Assembly: GCF_003001815.1 (NCBI RefSeq)
Contig: NZ_PVMZ01000028.1
Span: forward strand, 1-64,000
From: Actinoplanes italicus
Lineage (GTDB): Bacteria; Actinomycetota; Actinomycetes; Mycobacteriales; Micromonosporaceae
Reading direction: 5' to 3'
Length of the DNA: 64,000 nucleotides
Part shown: in pieces, positions 41,234-49,387 of the stretch
Layout of the letters: every line of letters starts with the position of its first letter
How positions within the stretch are numbered: position 1 is the first letter of the stretch
Position numbers and translations under genes: made by a program
Notes under the pieces: model-generated
Database searches by the model: none
What the model was told of the DNA's origin: nothing
What the model saw: only the letters and a program-made list of their open reading frames with translations

Positions 41234-42679
41234 ATGTCTGCTGATACCGAATCGGCAACCGCGAAGAACGGGTTCGACCGGTTCTTCGAGATAACCAAGC
41301 GCGGCTCGACGCTGAGCCGGGAGATCCGTGGCGGCGTCGTCACGTTCTTCACGATGGCCTACATCGTGGTCCTCAACCCCCTCATCCTGGCCGGTGGTGT
41401 CGACGCCGACGACCAGAAACTCCCGATCACCGCCCTCGCCGCCGGGACCGCCCTGGTCGCCGGTGTGATCACCATCCTGATGGGCGTGGTGGGCCGGTTC
41501 CCGCTGGCCCTGGCCGCCGGTCTCGGCGTCAACGCGCTGGTGGCGTACGAGATCGCGCCGGAGATGACCTGGGCCGACGCGATGGGCCTGGTCGTCATCG
41601 AGGGCGTGCTCATCCTGATCCTGGTGCTGACAGGGCTCCGTACGGCCGTGTTCAAGGCCGTGCCGACCCAGCTGAAGACCGCGATCGGTGTGGGCATCGG
41701 CCTGTTCCTGATGATCATCGGTCTGGTCGACGCCGGGTTCGTGCACCGCATCCCGGACGCCGCGAACACCACCGTCCCGGTCGAGCTCGGCCTCGGCGGC
41801 AAGCTGGTGACCTGGCCGACCTTCGTCTTCGTGATCGGCCTGCTGTTCACGCTGGTGCTGTTCGTCCGCAAGGTCAAGGGCGCCATCCTGATCGGCATCC
41901 TGGGCACCACGGTGCTGGCGATCATCGTGGAGGCGGTCGCGAACCTGGGCCCGGCCGTGCTCAAGCCGGGCGGCTGGTCGCTCAACGTGCCGGCGCTGCC
42001 GGACCAGATCATCGACACCCCGGATCTCTCGCTGGTCGGCCAGTTCAACGTGCTCGACTCGTGGACCACGGCCGGTCCGCTGGTCGTGCTGATGTTCGTC
42101 TTCACGCTGCTGGTGACGGACTTCTTCGACACGATGGGCACGATGGTCGCCGTCGGCCAGGAGGGCGAGCTCCTCGATTCCGAGGGCATGCCGCCGCGGA
42201 CCAAGGAGATCCTGCTCGTCGACTCGGTGGCCGCGGTGGCCGGTGGTGCGGCCAGTGTGTCCAGCAACACGTCGTACGTGGAGAGCGCGTCCGGTGTGGG
42301 CGAGGGTGCCCGTACCGGTGTGGCGAGCCTCGTGACCGGCGCGCTGTTCCTGGTCGCGATGTTCTTCGCCCCGCTGGTGAAGGTGGTGCCGTTCGAGGCG
42401 GCGTCGACCGCGCTGGTCGTGGTCGGCTTCCTGATGATCACCACGGTCCGCCAGATCGACTGGTCGGACTACACCATCGCGGTGCCGGCGTTCCTCACCG
42501 TCACGCTGATGCCGTTCACGTACTCGATCTCCAACGGCATCGGGGCCGGGATCATCACGTACGTGGTCCTGAAGGTGTTCACCGGCAGGGCGCGCGAGAT
42601 CCACCCGCTGATGTACGGAATCGCGGCGCTGTTCGTGCTGTACTTCGCCCGGGGTCCCCTGGAATCCTGGATCCTCTGA
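41234..42679 (+). CDS. NCS2-family purine permease (AzgA-like)
   Basis: 481 residues with about 12-13 spans. GGVVTFFTMAYIVVLNP at the start and the FVFTLLVTDFFDTMGTMVAVG segment are the AzgA hallmarks; SSNTSYVESASGVGEGARTG is the second conserved motif. AzgA proteins carry hypoxanthine, guanine or adenine with protons. ATG 41234 has GGAAGG 6 nt upstream. Divergent from DUF2530. A strong hairpin terminates the gene. Confidence 0.93.
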   Translation: MSADTESATAKNGFDRFFEITKRGSTLSREIRGGVVTFFTMAYIVVLNPLILAGGVDADDQKLPITALAAGTALVAGVITILMGVVGRFPLALAAGLGVNALVAYEIAPEMTWADAMGLVVIEGVLILILVLTGLRTAVFKAVPTQLKTAIGVGIGLFLMIIGLVDAGFVHRIPDAANTTVPVELGLGGKLVTWPTFVFVIGLLFTLVLFVRKVKGAILIGILGTTVLAIIVEAVANLGPAVLKPGGWSLNVPALPDQIIDTPDLSLVGQFNVLDSWTTAGPLVVLMFVFTLLVTDFFDTMGTMVAVGQEGELLDSEGMPPRTKEILLVDSVAAVAGGAASVSSNTSYVESASGVGEGARTGVASLVTGALFLVAMFFAPLVKVVPFEAASTALVVVGFLMITTVRQIDWSDYTIAVPAFLTVTLMPFTYSISNGIGAGIITYVVLKVFTGRAREIHPLMYGIAALFVLYFARGPLESWIL

Positions 42680-42687
42680 GGTTTCAA

Positions 42688-42723
42688 GCCGTCACCGGGT
42701 GCTCCATCAGACCCGGTGACGGC
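42688..42723 (+). terminator. Terminator of the purine permease gene
   Basis: GCCGTCACCGGGT and ACCCGGTGACGGC form a perfect 13-bp stem around 10 nt, starting 9 bp after the stop. Confidence 0.88.
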
Positions 42724-42747
42724 TGTCATATGGGTCAACAGATGTCG

Positions 42748-42773
42748 TTAGCCATGCTCATTAGCTAGGCTAA
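42748..42773. promoter_or_regulatory. Candidate operator of the MarR-MFS pair
   Basis: TTAGC-TAG-GCTAA (42761-42773) is a 5-bp palindrome with a 3-nt centre, preceded by another TTAGCC half at 42748. TAGGCT within it could be the -10 box, so a bound regulator would block transcription. The MarR start is 20 bp downstream. Confidence 0.5.
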
Positions 42774-42793
42774 GGATTGTGACGGAGCGGGTG

Positions 42794-43228
42794 ATGACGA
42801 CGGAGCGCACAACAGCGGACACGCTGGCCAAAACGCTGCGTGACGCGATCATCCGGTTCAGCCGGCGAGTCCGGCAGGCCCGCCCGGTCGGTGACCTGAC
42901 GTTCAGTCAGCTCTCCGCGCTGACCAGCCTCCAGCTGGCCGGCGCGCTGACTCCGCGTGAGCTCGCCGACATGGAACGGGTCCAGCCCCCGACGATGACC
43001 AAGATCGTGGGGAAGCTGGAGGAGCGCGGGCTCGTGGCGCGGACACCCCACCCGACCGACGGTCGTCAGGTCATCCTGGCCCCGACCGACGAGGGCCGGG
43101 CGGTCTACGCGTTCAACGAGCGGGCCCGCAACGAGTGGCTGGCCGGGGAGTTGGACCGGCTCACCCCCGAGGAACGGGAAACCCTGGCGCAGGCGGCCGA
43201 GATCATGCTGCGAGTCGCCCGGGGCTGA
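42794..43228 (+). CDS. MarR-family regulator
   Basis: 144 residues. Winged helix about 40-100 with LTPRELADMERVQPPTMTKIVGKLEERGLV and TPHPTDGRQVILAPTDEG as the wing. ATG 42794 has GGAG 6 nt upstream; GTG 42779 is possible. It precedes an MFS exporter by 79 bp on the same strand; together they look like a self-regulated efflux pair. Confidence 0.9.
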   Translation: MTTERTTADTLAKTLRDAIIRFSRRVRQARPVGDLTFSQLSALTSLQLAGALTPRELADMERVQPPTMTKIVGKLEERGLVARTPHPTDGRQVILAPTDEGRAVYAFNERARNEWLAGELDRLTPEERETLAQAAEIMLRVARG

Positions 43229-43307
43229 GAAGCCCCCGAGGTCGTTCCGCTTCGTCACGTGCTCATGACGCGTACGACGAAACTAGGGGGCGGCCGCTCT
43301 GAACGCC

Positions 43308-44879
43308 ATGTTCCGATCCCTACAGGTCAAGAACTACCGGCTCTTCACCGCCGGGCAACTGGTGAAGCTGATCGGCGTGTGGATGATGTTCACCGCCCAG
43401 GACTGGCTGGTCCTCGAACTCTCCGACAACTCGCCCGGCGCACTCGGCATCGTCACGGCGCTTCAATTCGTACCCGTCATGCTCCTGACCCTCTGGAGCG
43501 GCAAACTCGCCGACCGGTACGACAAGCGCAAGCTCCTCATCGCCGCGAACGCCGCCTTCGCGGTCTTCGCCGTCATCTTCGCCGTGATCGTCGCCGCCGG
43601 GGTGGTCGAGCTGTGGCACGTGTTCGTCGCCGCGCTGTTCCTCGGCACCGCCAGCGCCGTCGAGACCCCGGTCCGGCAGTCGTTCGTCTCCGAGCTGGTC
43701 GAGTTGCGGCTGCTCCCGAACGCGCTGGCGCTCTCCGCAGCAACCTTCAACGTGGCCCGGATCAGCGGCCCGGCCCTGGCCGGAGTGCTCCTCGCGCTGC
43801 TCTCGACGCCCGCTGTGTTCCTGATCTCGACCGCGCTGGCGATCGCGCCGGTCTTCACCTACGTACGGATGCGCCCCGAGAACCTGTACCGCTCGGAACG
43901 CCGGAACCGCGGCGGCGCGCGGGTGATCGACGGCCTGCGGTACGTCGGCAAGCGTCACGACCTGCTGCTGCCGATCTGCTTGATGGCCGTGATCGGCATG
44001 ATCGGATTCAACTTCCCGGTCACCCTGGCCGCCCTCGCGAAGATCGACTTCAACGCCGGCCCGTCGACGTTCGGACTGCTCACGACGTGTCTGGCGATCG
44101 GCTCGCTGGGTGGGGCGCTGGCCGGCACCCGGCGTCGCTCCCGGCCCAGCGCCTACCTCGTGATCAGTGCCGCCCTGCTCTTCGGGATCTTCGAGTTCGC
44201 CGTCGGGTTCGCGCCGAACTTCGTGACCGCGGCGCTGCTGCTCGTACCGACCGGATTCTTCTCGATCTACCTGGCCCAGGGCTGCAACCACCGGGTGCAG
44301 ATGGGCGTGGACGCGGAGTTCCGGGGGCGGGTCATGGCGCTGTACGTGCTGGTCTTCCTCGGTACGACCCCGATCGGCGCGTCGCTCTCAGGATGGTGGG
44401 GTGAGCACTTCGGGGTGCCGTCGAGCATCTGGGCGGCCGGGTTGATCAGCTTCGTGGCGGCGCTCGGTGCCCTGGTCTGGCAGTTGCGGGTGAGCGGCGA
44501 CCGGATCCGGATCGAGCTACGGCCGCGTCCGCGGTTCCGGATCGTCAGCCCGTCGGCCGCCGTCTCCTCTGACGCCGCCTCAGAGCCCGCCGCTGCATCC
44601 GTCTCCGCGCCTGGTGCCGGGTCGGGTGTCTCCGCGCCTGGTGCCGGGTCGGGCGCCCTCACGCCTGGTGCCGGGTCGGGTGTCTCCGCGCCTGGTGCCG
44701 GGTCGGGCCTCTTCACGCCTGGTGCCGGGTCGGGTGTCTCCGCGCCTGGTGCCGGGTCGGGTGTCTCCGCGCCTGGTGCCTCCGTGTCCGATTCTTCATC
44801 GGCGGCAGGGGATCCGGCGCCCGTCCAGCGTCCGCATGCCGAGCCGCTCGCCCCTTCCAAGGCCGGCGCCTACCGGTGA
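43308..44879 (+). CDS. MFS_3 exporter with repetitive C-terminal tail
   Basis: 523 residues. Residues 1-405 are an MFS_3-type carrier (MFRSLQVKNYRLFTAGQL, GKLADRYDKRKLL). The last 115 residues are low-complexity and contain seven imperfect copies of a nine-residue unit SAPGAGSGV, encoded by a 27-bp DNA repeat at about 44608-44790. No ribosome site is well spaced from ATG 43308; a non-ATG start just upstream is possible. It is most likely controlled by the MarR gene. Confidence 0.88.
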   Translation: MFRSLQVKNYRLFTAGQLVKLIGVWMMFTAQDWLVLELSDNSPGALGIVTALQFVPVMLLTLWSGKLADRYDKRKLLIAANAAFAVFAVIFAVIVAAGVVELWHVFVAALFLGTASAVETPVRQSFVSELVELRLLPNALALSAATFNVARISGPALAGVLLALLSTPAVFLISTALAIAPVFTYVRMRPENLYRSERRNRGGARVIDGLRYVGKRHDLLLPICLMAVIGMIGFNFPVTLAALAKIDFNAGPSTFGLLTTCLAIGSLGGALAGTRRRSRPSAYLVISAALLFGIFEFAVGFAPNFVTAALLLVPTGFFSIYLAQGCNHRVQMGVDAEFRGRVMALYVLVFLGTTPIGASLSGWWGEHFGVPSSIWAAGLISFVAALGALVWQLRVSGDRIRIELRPRPRFRIVSPSAAVSSDAASEPAAASVSAPGAGSGVSAPGAGSGALTPGAGSGVSAPGAGSGLFTPGAGSGVSAPGAGSGVSAPGASVSDSSSAAGDPAPVQRPHAEPLAPSKAGAYR

Positions 44880-44944
44880 TGTTGGCAGAACGGCTCCCCC
44901 GAACGGGTATTCCCGACTGGCTGGTCAGGGCCTAGCGTCGAACC

Positions 44945-45514
44945 GTGGCGATTGCGCACATAGCTGTGCTCTCGGCGGCGCTGTCGGCGCTGCTCATCCT
45001 GCCGTGTGCCGCGACCATCCTGATCACCGGCGGATCCGCCGACCTGCGCCGCCTGCTGACCCGCCACGGCCGTCGTGAGCTGCGCGCCGAGCGCCTCCTG
45101 GAACGGTCCTCCAGCCGCCGCCCCGTCCGGCGCTACCGTCGCCGGATCATCGATCGGGGCCCACGTGGCCGGGCGGACCGGGCCCACCGGCGTCTGGACC
45201 GTTCGCTGCGCGGCTCCGACCAGTCGGCCCGGCTGGCGTCGCTGCGGCCGCCCGCGATCGAGCAGATCGCCTTCGACCTGCGGCGTCTCGACCACCAGCG
45301 CCGCACCGGTCCCGGCATGAACTCCGAGGTCTACCTGGCCGCCGTGATGATCGCCTATGACACCCGGCTGTGTCTGGCCTGCCAGTGCCTGGGCATCACC
45401 GAGTACCTGGAGAAGCTCGAAGGCGTGGAACTCGACCTCGAGCGCCTCCGGGTCGAGGGCCTGCTCGAGGAGGCCGGCCTGGTCCTACGCCACGAGGCGG
45501 GCCCGGCCTTCTGA
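44945..45514 (+). CDS. Unrecognised protein with N-terminal membrane segment
   Basis: 189 residues from GTG 44945, with a TAGCGT box 6 nt before it (probably leaderless). Residues 5-28 are hydrophobic (signal anchor); 30-100 are extremely Arg-rich; the C-terminal 90 residues are helical with YDTRLCLACQCLGITEYLEKLEG and acidic patches. I do not recognise the family. Directly after its TGA a C-rich repeat begins. Confidence 0.7.
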   Translation: MAIAHIAVLSAALSALLILPCAATILITGGSADLRRLLTRHGRRELRAERLLERSSSRRPVRRYRRRIIDRGPRGRADRAHRRLDRSLRGSDQSARLASLRPPAIEQIAFDLRRLDHQRRTGPGMNSEVYLAAVMIAYDTRLCLACQCLGITEYLEKLEGVELDLERLRVEGLLEEAGLVLRHEAGPAF

Positions 45515-45655
45515 CCCCGGTCCTGGCCCCGGTCCTGGCCCCGGCTCCGGCCCCGGCCCCGGCTCCGGCCCTGGCCCTGGCTCCGGCCCTGGCCCCGGCT
45601 CCGGCCCCGGCTCCGGCTCCGGCCCCGGCTCCGGCCCCGGCCTTGGCGCCGCCGC
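45515..45655. repeat. CCGGCTCC/CCGGCCCC low-complexity repeat
   Basis: Starting at the stop codon of the preceding gene, about 140 bp consist of 6-bp and 12-bp variants such as GGCCCCGGTCCT and GGCCCCGGCTCC. No gene. Confidence 0.85.
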
Positions 45656-45678
45656 CGTCCGCGCCGCTCCTCACCGCC

Positions 45679-46147
45679 GATCTTGTGAGGTTGCGCCGCC
45701 TGCCCAACCACGACTTCGCAAGATCTGCCGCGGTGGGTAGGTGGGTGGCTGATGTTGTGGGGTTGTGCCGTCCCGCCGGCCGTGAACGCGCAAGATCTGC
45801 TGCGGTGGTAGGTGGCGCTTGATGTTGTGGGGTTGTGCTGTCCCGCCGGCCGTGAACGCGCAAGATCTGCTGCGGTGGTAGGTGGCGCTTGATGTTGTGG
45901 GGTTGTGCTGTCCCGCCGGCCGTGAACGCGCAAGATCTGCTGCGGTGGTAGGTGGCGCTTGATGTTGTGGGGTTGTGCTGTCCCGCCGGCCGTGAACGCG
46001 CAAGATCTGCTGCGGTGGTAGGTGGCGCTTGATGTTGTGAGGTTGCGCCGCCTGCCCCACCACAACGTCGCAAGATCTGCCGGTGGGTAGGTGGGTGGCG
46101 GATGTTGTGGGGTTGTGCCGTCCCGCCGGCCGTGAACGCGCAAGATC
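45679..46147. repeat. Seven tandem 47-bp palindromic elements, 70-bp period
   Basis: Copies occupy 45679-45725, 45751-45797, 45821-45867, 45891-45937, 45961-46007, 46031-46077 and 46101-46147. Each is exactly 47 bp, begins GATSTTGTGRGGTTG and ends CGCAAGATC, and is separated from the next by about 23 bp that are nearly the same each time (TGCTGCGGTGGTAGGTGGCG). Further single copies occur at 48205 and 57991-58413. The rest of the gap up to 46243 shows nothing else. Confidence 0.93.
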
Positions 46148-46243
46148 TGCCGCGGTGAGCGGGTTGGTGGCGACGGTGAAGTGGGTGGGTGAGTGGATGG
46201 TGGTGGTGAGTGGGCGGCGAGCGGCGGTGGGTGGCGGTGGCTG

Positions 46244-46735
46244 TCAGGGAGACAGCGGGCGCTCCCAGACCGGCAGGTAGTCGCCGTCGGCGCTGTGGAC
46301 CAAGGCCAGCTTCTCGACCGGCCAGGGCGGTCCGGCGTAGTCGGCGAGGACTGTTGCGATACTTCGGTCGTACCGATAGGTGATCGTCAAATGCGGCCGG
46401 AACGGCCGCTCGTCGATCGGGAACCCGGCACCCTCCAGCGCACCCCGGACGTCCTCCCGGAACGCGCCCAGCGCCTCCACGTCGCCGCGCAGGCCGGTCC
46501 AGATGACCGGCCCGAACCGTCCGGTGCCCGCGAGCCGCAGCGACATCGGGCCGGGAGGTGGCACTGTGGCCAGCGCCCGGGAGACGAGGACCGTGTCCCC
46601 GTCCGGCACCTCACCCAGGAAGGCGAGCGTGACGTGCCACTTCTCCGGGCGCCGGGCAGCGCGATGCGGCAGACGGGCGCGCAGATGATCGCGGGCCTCC
46701 TCGGATGGGAAGACCGCGACGAAGAGCCTGCTCAG
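46244..46735 (-). CDS. 2H phosphoesterase, LigT/ThpR-like RNA 2',3'-cyclic phosphodiesterase
   Basis: 163 residues. Two H-x-T motifs are present: H34-V-T36 in EKWHVTLAFLGE and H115-L-T117 in FRPHLTITY, spaced as in the 2H family. The protein opens RLFVAVFPSEEARDHL. No ATG, GTG or TTG precedes these residues in frame; the likely start is CTG 46735, which overlaps the sepH stop as CTGA. A downstream GTG at 46609 would remove the first H-x-T. Activity on 2',3'-cyclic phosphate RNA ends is the family default. Confidence 0.85.
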   Translation of the reverse strand: MSRLFVAVFPSEEARDHLRARLPHRAARRPEKWHVTLAFLGEVPDGDTVLVSRALATVPPPGPMSLRLAGTGRFGPVIWTGLRGDVEALGAFREDVRGALEGAGFPIDERPFRPHLTITYRYDRSIATVLADYAGPPWPVEKLALVHSADGDYLPVWERPLSP

Positions 46736-47784
46736 GAGGATTCGCGGGCCGCCGGACCGCCGCCGAACAGGACGTCGTCCCAGCTGGGGAGCCGCTTGCG
46801 AGGCTTGGCGCTCTCCTCGGACTCGGTGCTGGCCGGAGCGGGCTGACCCACCGTGCGGCGTGGCCGGAGCACCGCCAGGGACGGCACGGCCGGCACCTCC
46901 TTGGGCAGGTCGGCGTCGTCGTCGAAGGCGGAGCCGGAACCACCGCCGAGCAGGGCGGCGGCGCCACCGGCGACCGGGCGGCGGGCGGGCGTGTCCAGGC
47001 TGCGCCCGGACGAACCCTCGAGCGGGCGGTCGAGCGAGGCGAGCAGGGCGTCGCGGCTGGCCCGGATCGAGTCACGACCCGAACGGGCTGCGGCCTGGTC
47101 GTGACTGGGCAGGCCGTGACCGCCGCGGGTCGGCTCGGAGCTGCGCGCCGGACCGGGCAGGCCGTGGCCGCCGCGCTCGGGGGCCGGCTCCTGGCCGAGG
47201 ATCTGGGTGGGCCGCTCGGCGCACAGATACTGAGCCATGTCGTCGTGCGGCGCGACCACCTGGCGACCCTTGTCGAGGTCCCAGATGGCCTGGGCGGTGG
47301 CCTTGCCGGACGGCCAGGTCGCGACGATCCGCCAGGTGCCGTCGTCCTTGCGGAACGCGTCCCAGGAGATCTTCTCGGTGTCGATGCCGTGCTGCGCGAG
47401 GCGGCTGTCGACGACCTCGGCAAGCGGCTGACCGGAGTCAGACGTCTTCAGCCGGGTGCGGCGGGCGTGCTGCGCCAGCATGGCGCGTTCCTGCAGCACC
47501 GGGCCGGCGTAGCGGAGCACCCGGTCGACCGGCACACCCGCGATGCGGGCCACGTCCTCGGCGGACTCGCCGCAACGGATGCGGGCCTGGATGTCACGTG
47601 GGGACAGAACCGGCGCGTGCTCGGGTGAGAGCACCGCCACAGCAGTCCCCGGAGCGACCGGACCCTCGTTCAGCGCACCGGCCACCCTGTCGTCGATCGG
47701 GAGGGCCAGTAGCCGGCCGACCTCGTCGGCGAGTACGAGAGCCTGACCGTCTTCGGAGAGGGCGACGAAGCGTACCGGCCGCAT
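46732..47784 (-). CDS. sepH: Septation protein SepH (DUF3071)
   Basis: 350 residues. The N-terminal DUF3071 region (about 1-190) begins MRPVRFVALSEDGQALVLADE and contains the helix-turn-helix SPRDIQARIRCGESAEDVARIAGV. A long disordered linker follows, and the conserved C-terminal peptide RLPSWDDVLFGG ends the protein. SepH stimulates FtsZ assembly in Streptomyces and is specific to actinobacteria. ATG 47784 has GGAGG 7 nt upstream. The 3' end is coupled to the 2H phosphoesterase gene. Confidence 0.92.
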   Translation of the reverse strand: MRPVRFVALSEDGQALVLADEVGRLLALPIDDRVAGALNEGPVAPGTAVAVLSPEHAPVLSPRDIQARIRCGESAEDVARIAGVPVDRVLRYAGPVLQERAMLAQHARRTRLKTSDSGQPLAEVVDSRLAQHGIDTEKISWDAFRKDDGTWRIVATWPSGKATAQAIWDLDKGRQVVAPHDDMAQYLCAERPTQILGQEPAPERGGHGLPGPARSSEPTRGGHGLPSHDQAAARSGRDSIRASRDALLASLDRPLEGSSGRSLDTPARRPVAGGAAALLGGGSGSAFDDDADLPKEVPAVPSLAVLRPRRTVGQPAPASTESEESAKPRKRLPSWDDVLFGGGPAARESS

Positions 47785-48040
47785 GCGTTGCCTCCGTCTC
47801 GTCGCGTTGGCCTGACATCCCCGAGAGTCATTCACCCGGGCGCGTTTCGGAACACGGTACGCGCCTCGGTCACCCGATGGGGGTAAGCCACGCCGTCAAA
47901 CTGCTGACCAGCCCCGATGATCTTCGTCTTCCAAAACCCGGTTCCATTCAAACCCAACAAGACATTTATCGGTACGGGGGGAGCGAGTCAACAGCAATGA
48001 GCCCGGTCACTGAACTCGCTGGCTCCGCTTCGCTGCTCGG

Positions 48041-48141
48041 CAAAACGCCTTGTAACCGGTGACGAGGCAGGCGATTTCCCGCCACCCGGCGGGGTTTGCT
48101 GGGCGCCGGCAACCGACTGCCTCGTCACCGGCGGCGTTTTG
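48041..48141. repeat. 101-bp inverted-repeat structure of unknown role
   Basis: CCGGTGACGAGGCAG (48056-48070) pairs perfectly with CTGCCTCGTCACCGG (48117-48131), and CAAAACGCC (48041-48049) with GGCGTTTTG (48133-48141), leaving a 6-nt versus 1-nt bulge. An inner hairpin CCCGCC-GGCGGG lies in the loop. It lies in the 478-bp gap between sepH and serC, which otherwise holds the sepH promoter and one 47-bp element. Confidence 0.6.
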
Positions 48142-48204
48142 CGGGTCGTAACGTGGCTCCGTCCTCGCGGAGATTGCGGGCGCGCGGCCATTACGAGAGC
48201 TCGG

Positions 48205-48251
48205 GATCTTGTGAGGTTGCGCCGAGTTGTCGGCCACAACCCCACAAGATC
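48205..48251. repeat. 47-bp palindromic element, single copy
   Basis: GATCTTGTGAGGTTG at its left end and CAACCCCACAAGATC at its right end are complementary except one position. This is the most symmetric copy in the window. It stands 12 bp beyond the serC stop, where it could serve as terminator. Confidence 0.85.
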
Positions 48252-48262
48252 TGTGGCTGGGA

Positions 48263-49387
48263 TTACAGGTGTTCCACCACGTAGTCGATACAGGCAGTCA
48301 GGGCTGCCACGTCTGACGGGTCGACTGTGGGGTAGAGGGCCACTCGTAGCTGGTTGCGGCCCAGTTTGCGGTAGGGCTCGGTGTCCACCACCTCGTTGGC
48401 GCGCAGGATCTTCGCGATCTTCGCGGCGTCGATGTTCTCGGCGAAGTCGATGGTGGCCACGGCTGCGGAGCGCAGGGCCGGGTCGGTGACGAACGGCTCG
48501 GCGAACGACGAGCTGTCGGCCCACCCGTAGATGGCCGCCGCGCTCTCGGCGCTGCGCTTGGCCGCCCAGGCCAGACCGCCCTGCGCGTTCATCCAGTCGA
48601 CCTGCTCGGCGGCGAGGAAGACGGTGGCCAGCGCCGGCGTGTTGTATGTCTGCTCCAACCGGGACTGCTGGATCGCGGTCACCAGGTCGAGGAACTGAGG
48701 GATGTAGCGACCGGTCGCCTTGATCTCGAAGGCCCGCTCGATCGCGGCCGGCGACATCACGGCCAGCCAGATCCCGCCGTCGGAGCCGAGCGCCTTCTGC
48801 GGGGCCAGGTAGTACACGTCGGTCTCGCTGACGTCGACGTGCAGGCTGCCACCGCCCGAGGTGGCGTCGGTGAGAAGCAGGGCGCCCGGGTCGGCGCCGG
48901 CGACCCGGCGGACCGGGACGGCCACGCCGGTGGAGGTCTCGTTCTGCACGGTGGCGTAGACGTCGACGCCGGCCTCGGCGGTCAGGTAGGACGCCTGGCC
49001 GCCCGGTGCGCGGTGGACGGTCGGCTCGGCCAGGAAGGGCGCGTCGGTGACCGCCTGCACGAACTTGGCGCCGAACTCACCGAACTCGGCGAACTGCGCC
49101 TTCTCACGGACCAGGCCGAAGGTGGCGGTCTCCCAGAACGCGCTGGTGCCGCCGTTGGACAGGATGACCTCGTAACCGTCCGGGATCGAGAAGAACTCGG
49201 CCAGGCCGCGGCGCAGCCGGGCCACCTGGTCCTTCACCGTGCTCTGCCGGTGGGAGGTGCCCATGAAGGTGCGGGACACCGCGGAGAGCGCCTCGACGCC
49301 TTCGGGACGAACCTTGCTCGGCCCGGAGCCGAACCGTCCGTCGACGGGCTTGATCGCGTCAGGAATCCGGATGTCGTTCACGGTCAC
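48263..49387 (-). CDS. serC: Phosphoserine transaminase
   Basis: 374 residues, class V aminotransferase of the mycobacterial SerC type. PLP lysine in YYLAPQKALGSDGG; FGSGPSKVR at the start and MGTSHRQSTVK are family signatures. It makes 3-phosphoserine from 3-phosphohydroxypyruvate and glutamate. The GTG 49387 overlaps the citrate synthase stop (GTGA), and no independent ribosome site is visible, so translation is coupled to the citrate synthase gene. Confidence 0.94.
   Translation of the reverse strand: MTVNDIRIPDAIKPVDGRFGSGPSKVRPEGVEALSAVSRTFMGTSHRQSTVKDQVARLRRGLAEFFSIPDGYEVILSNGGTSAFWETATFGLVREKAQFAEFGEFGAKFVQAVTDAPFLAEPTVHRAPGGQASYLTAEAGVDVYATVQNETSTGVAVPVRRVAGADPGALLLTDATSGGGSLHVDVSETDVYYLAPQKALGSDGGIWLAVMSPAAIERAFEIKATGRYIPQFLDLVTAIQQSRLEQTYNTPALATVFLAAEQVDWMNAQGGLAWAAKRSAESAAAIYGWADSSSFAEPFVTDPALRSAAVATIDFAENIDAAKIAKILRANEVVDTEPYRKLGRNQLRVALYPTVDPSDVAALTACIDYVVEHL

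Noticed and set aside
45355..46143. Minus-strand frame with HGRRDSTTPQH repeats
   Set aside because: It is the translation of the 70-bp repeat array and is not protein-like at either end.
45679..46147. CRISPR-like appearance: 47-bp repeats separated by 23-bp spacers
   Set aside because: The spacers are nearly identical, the repeat is longer than usual and variable inside, and no cas gene is present. It is a 70-bp tandem repeat.
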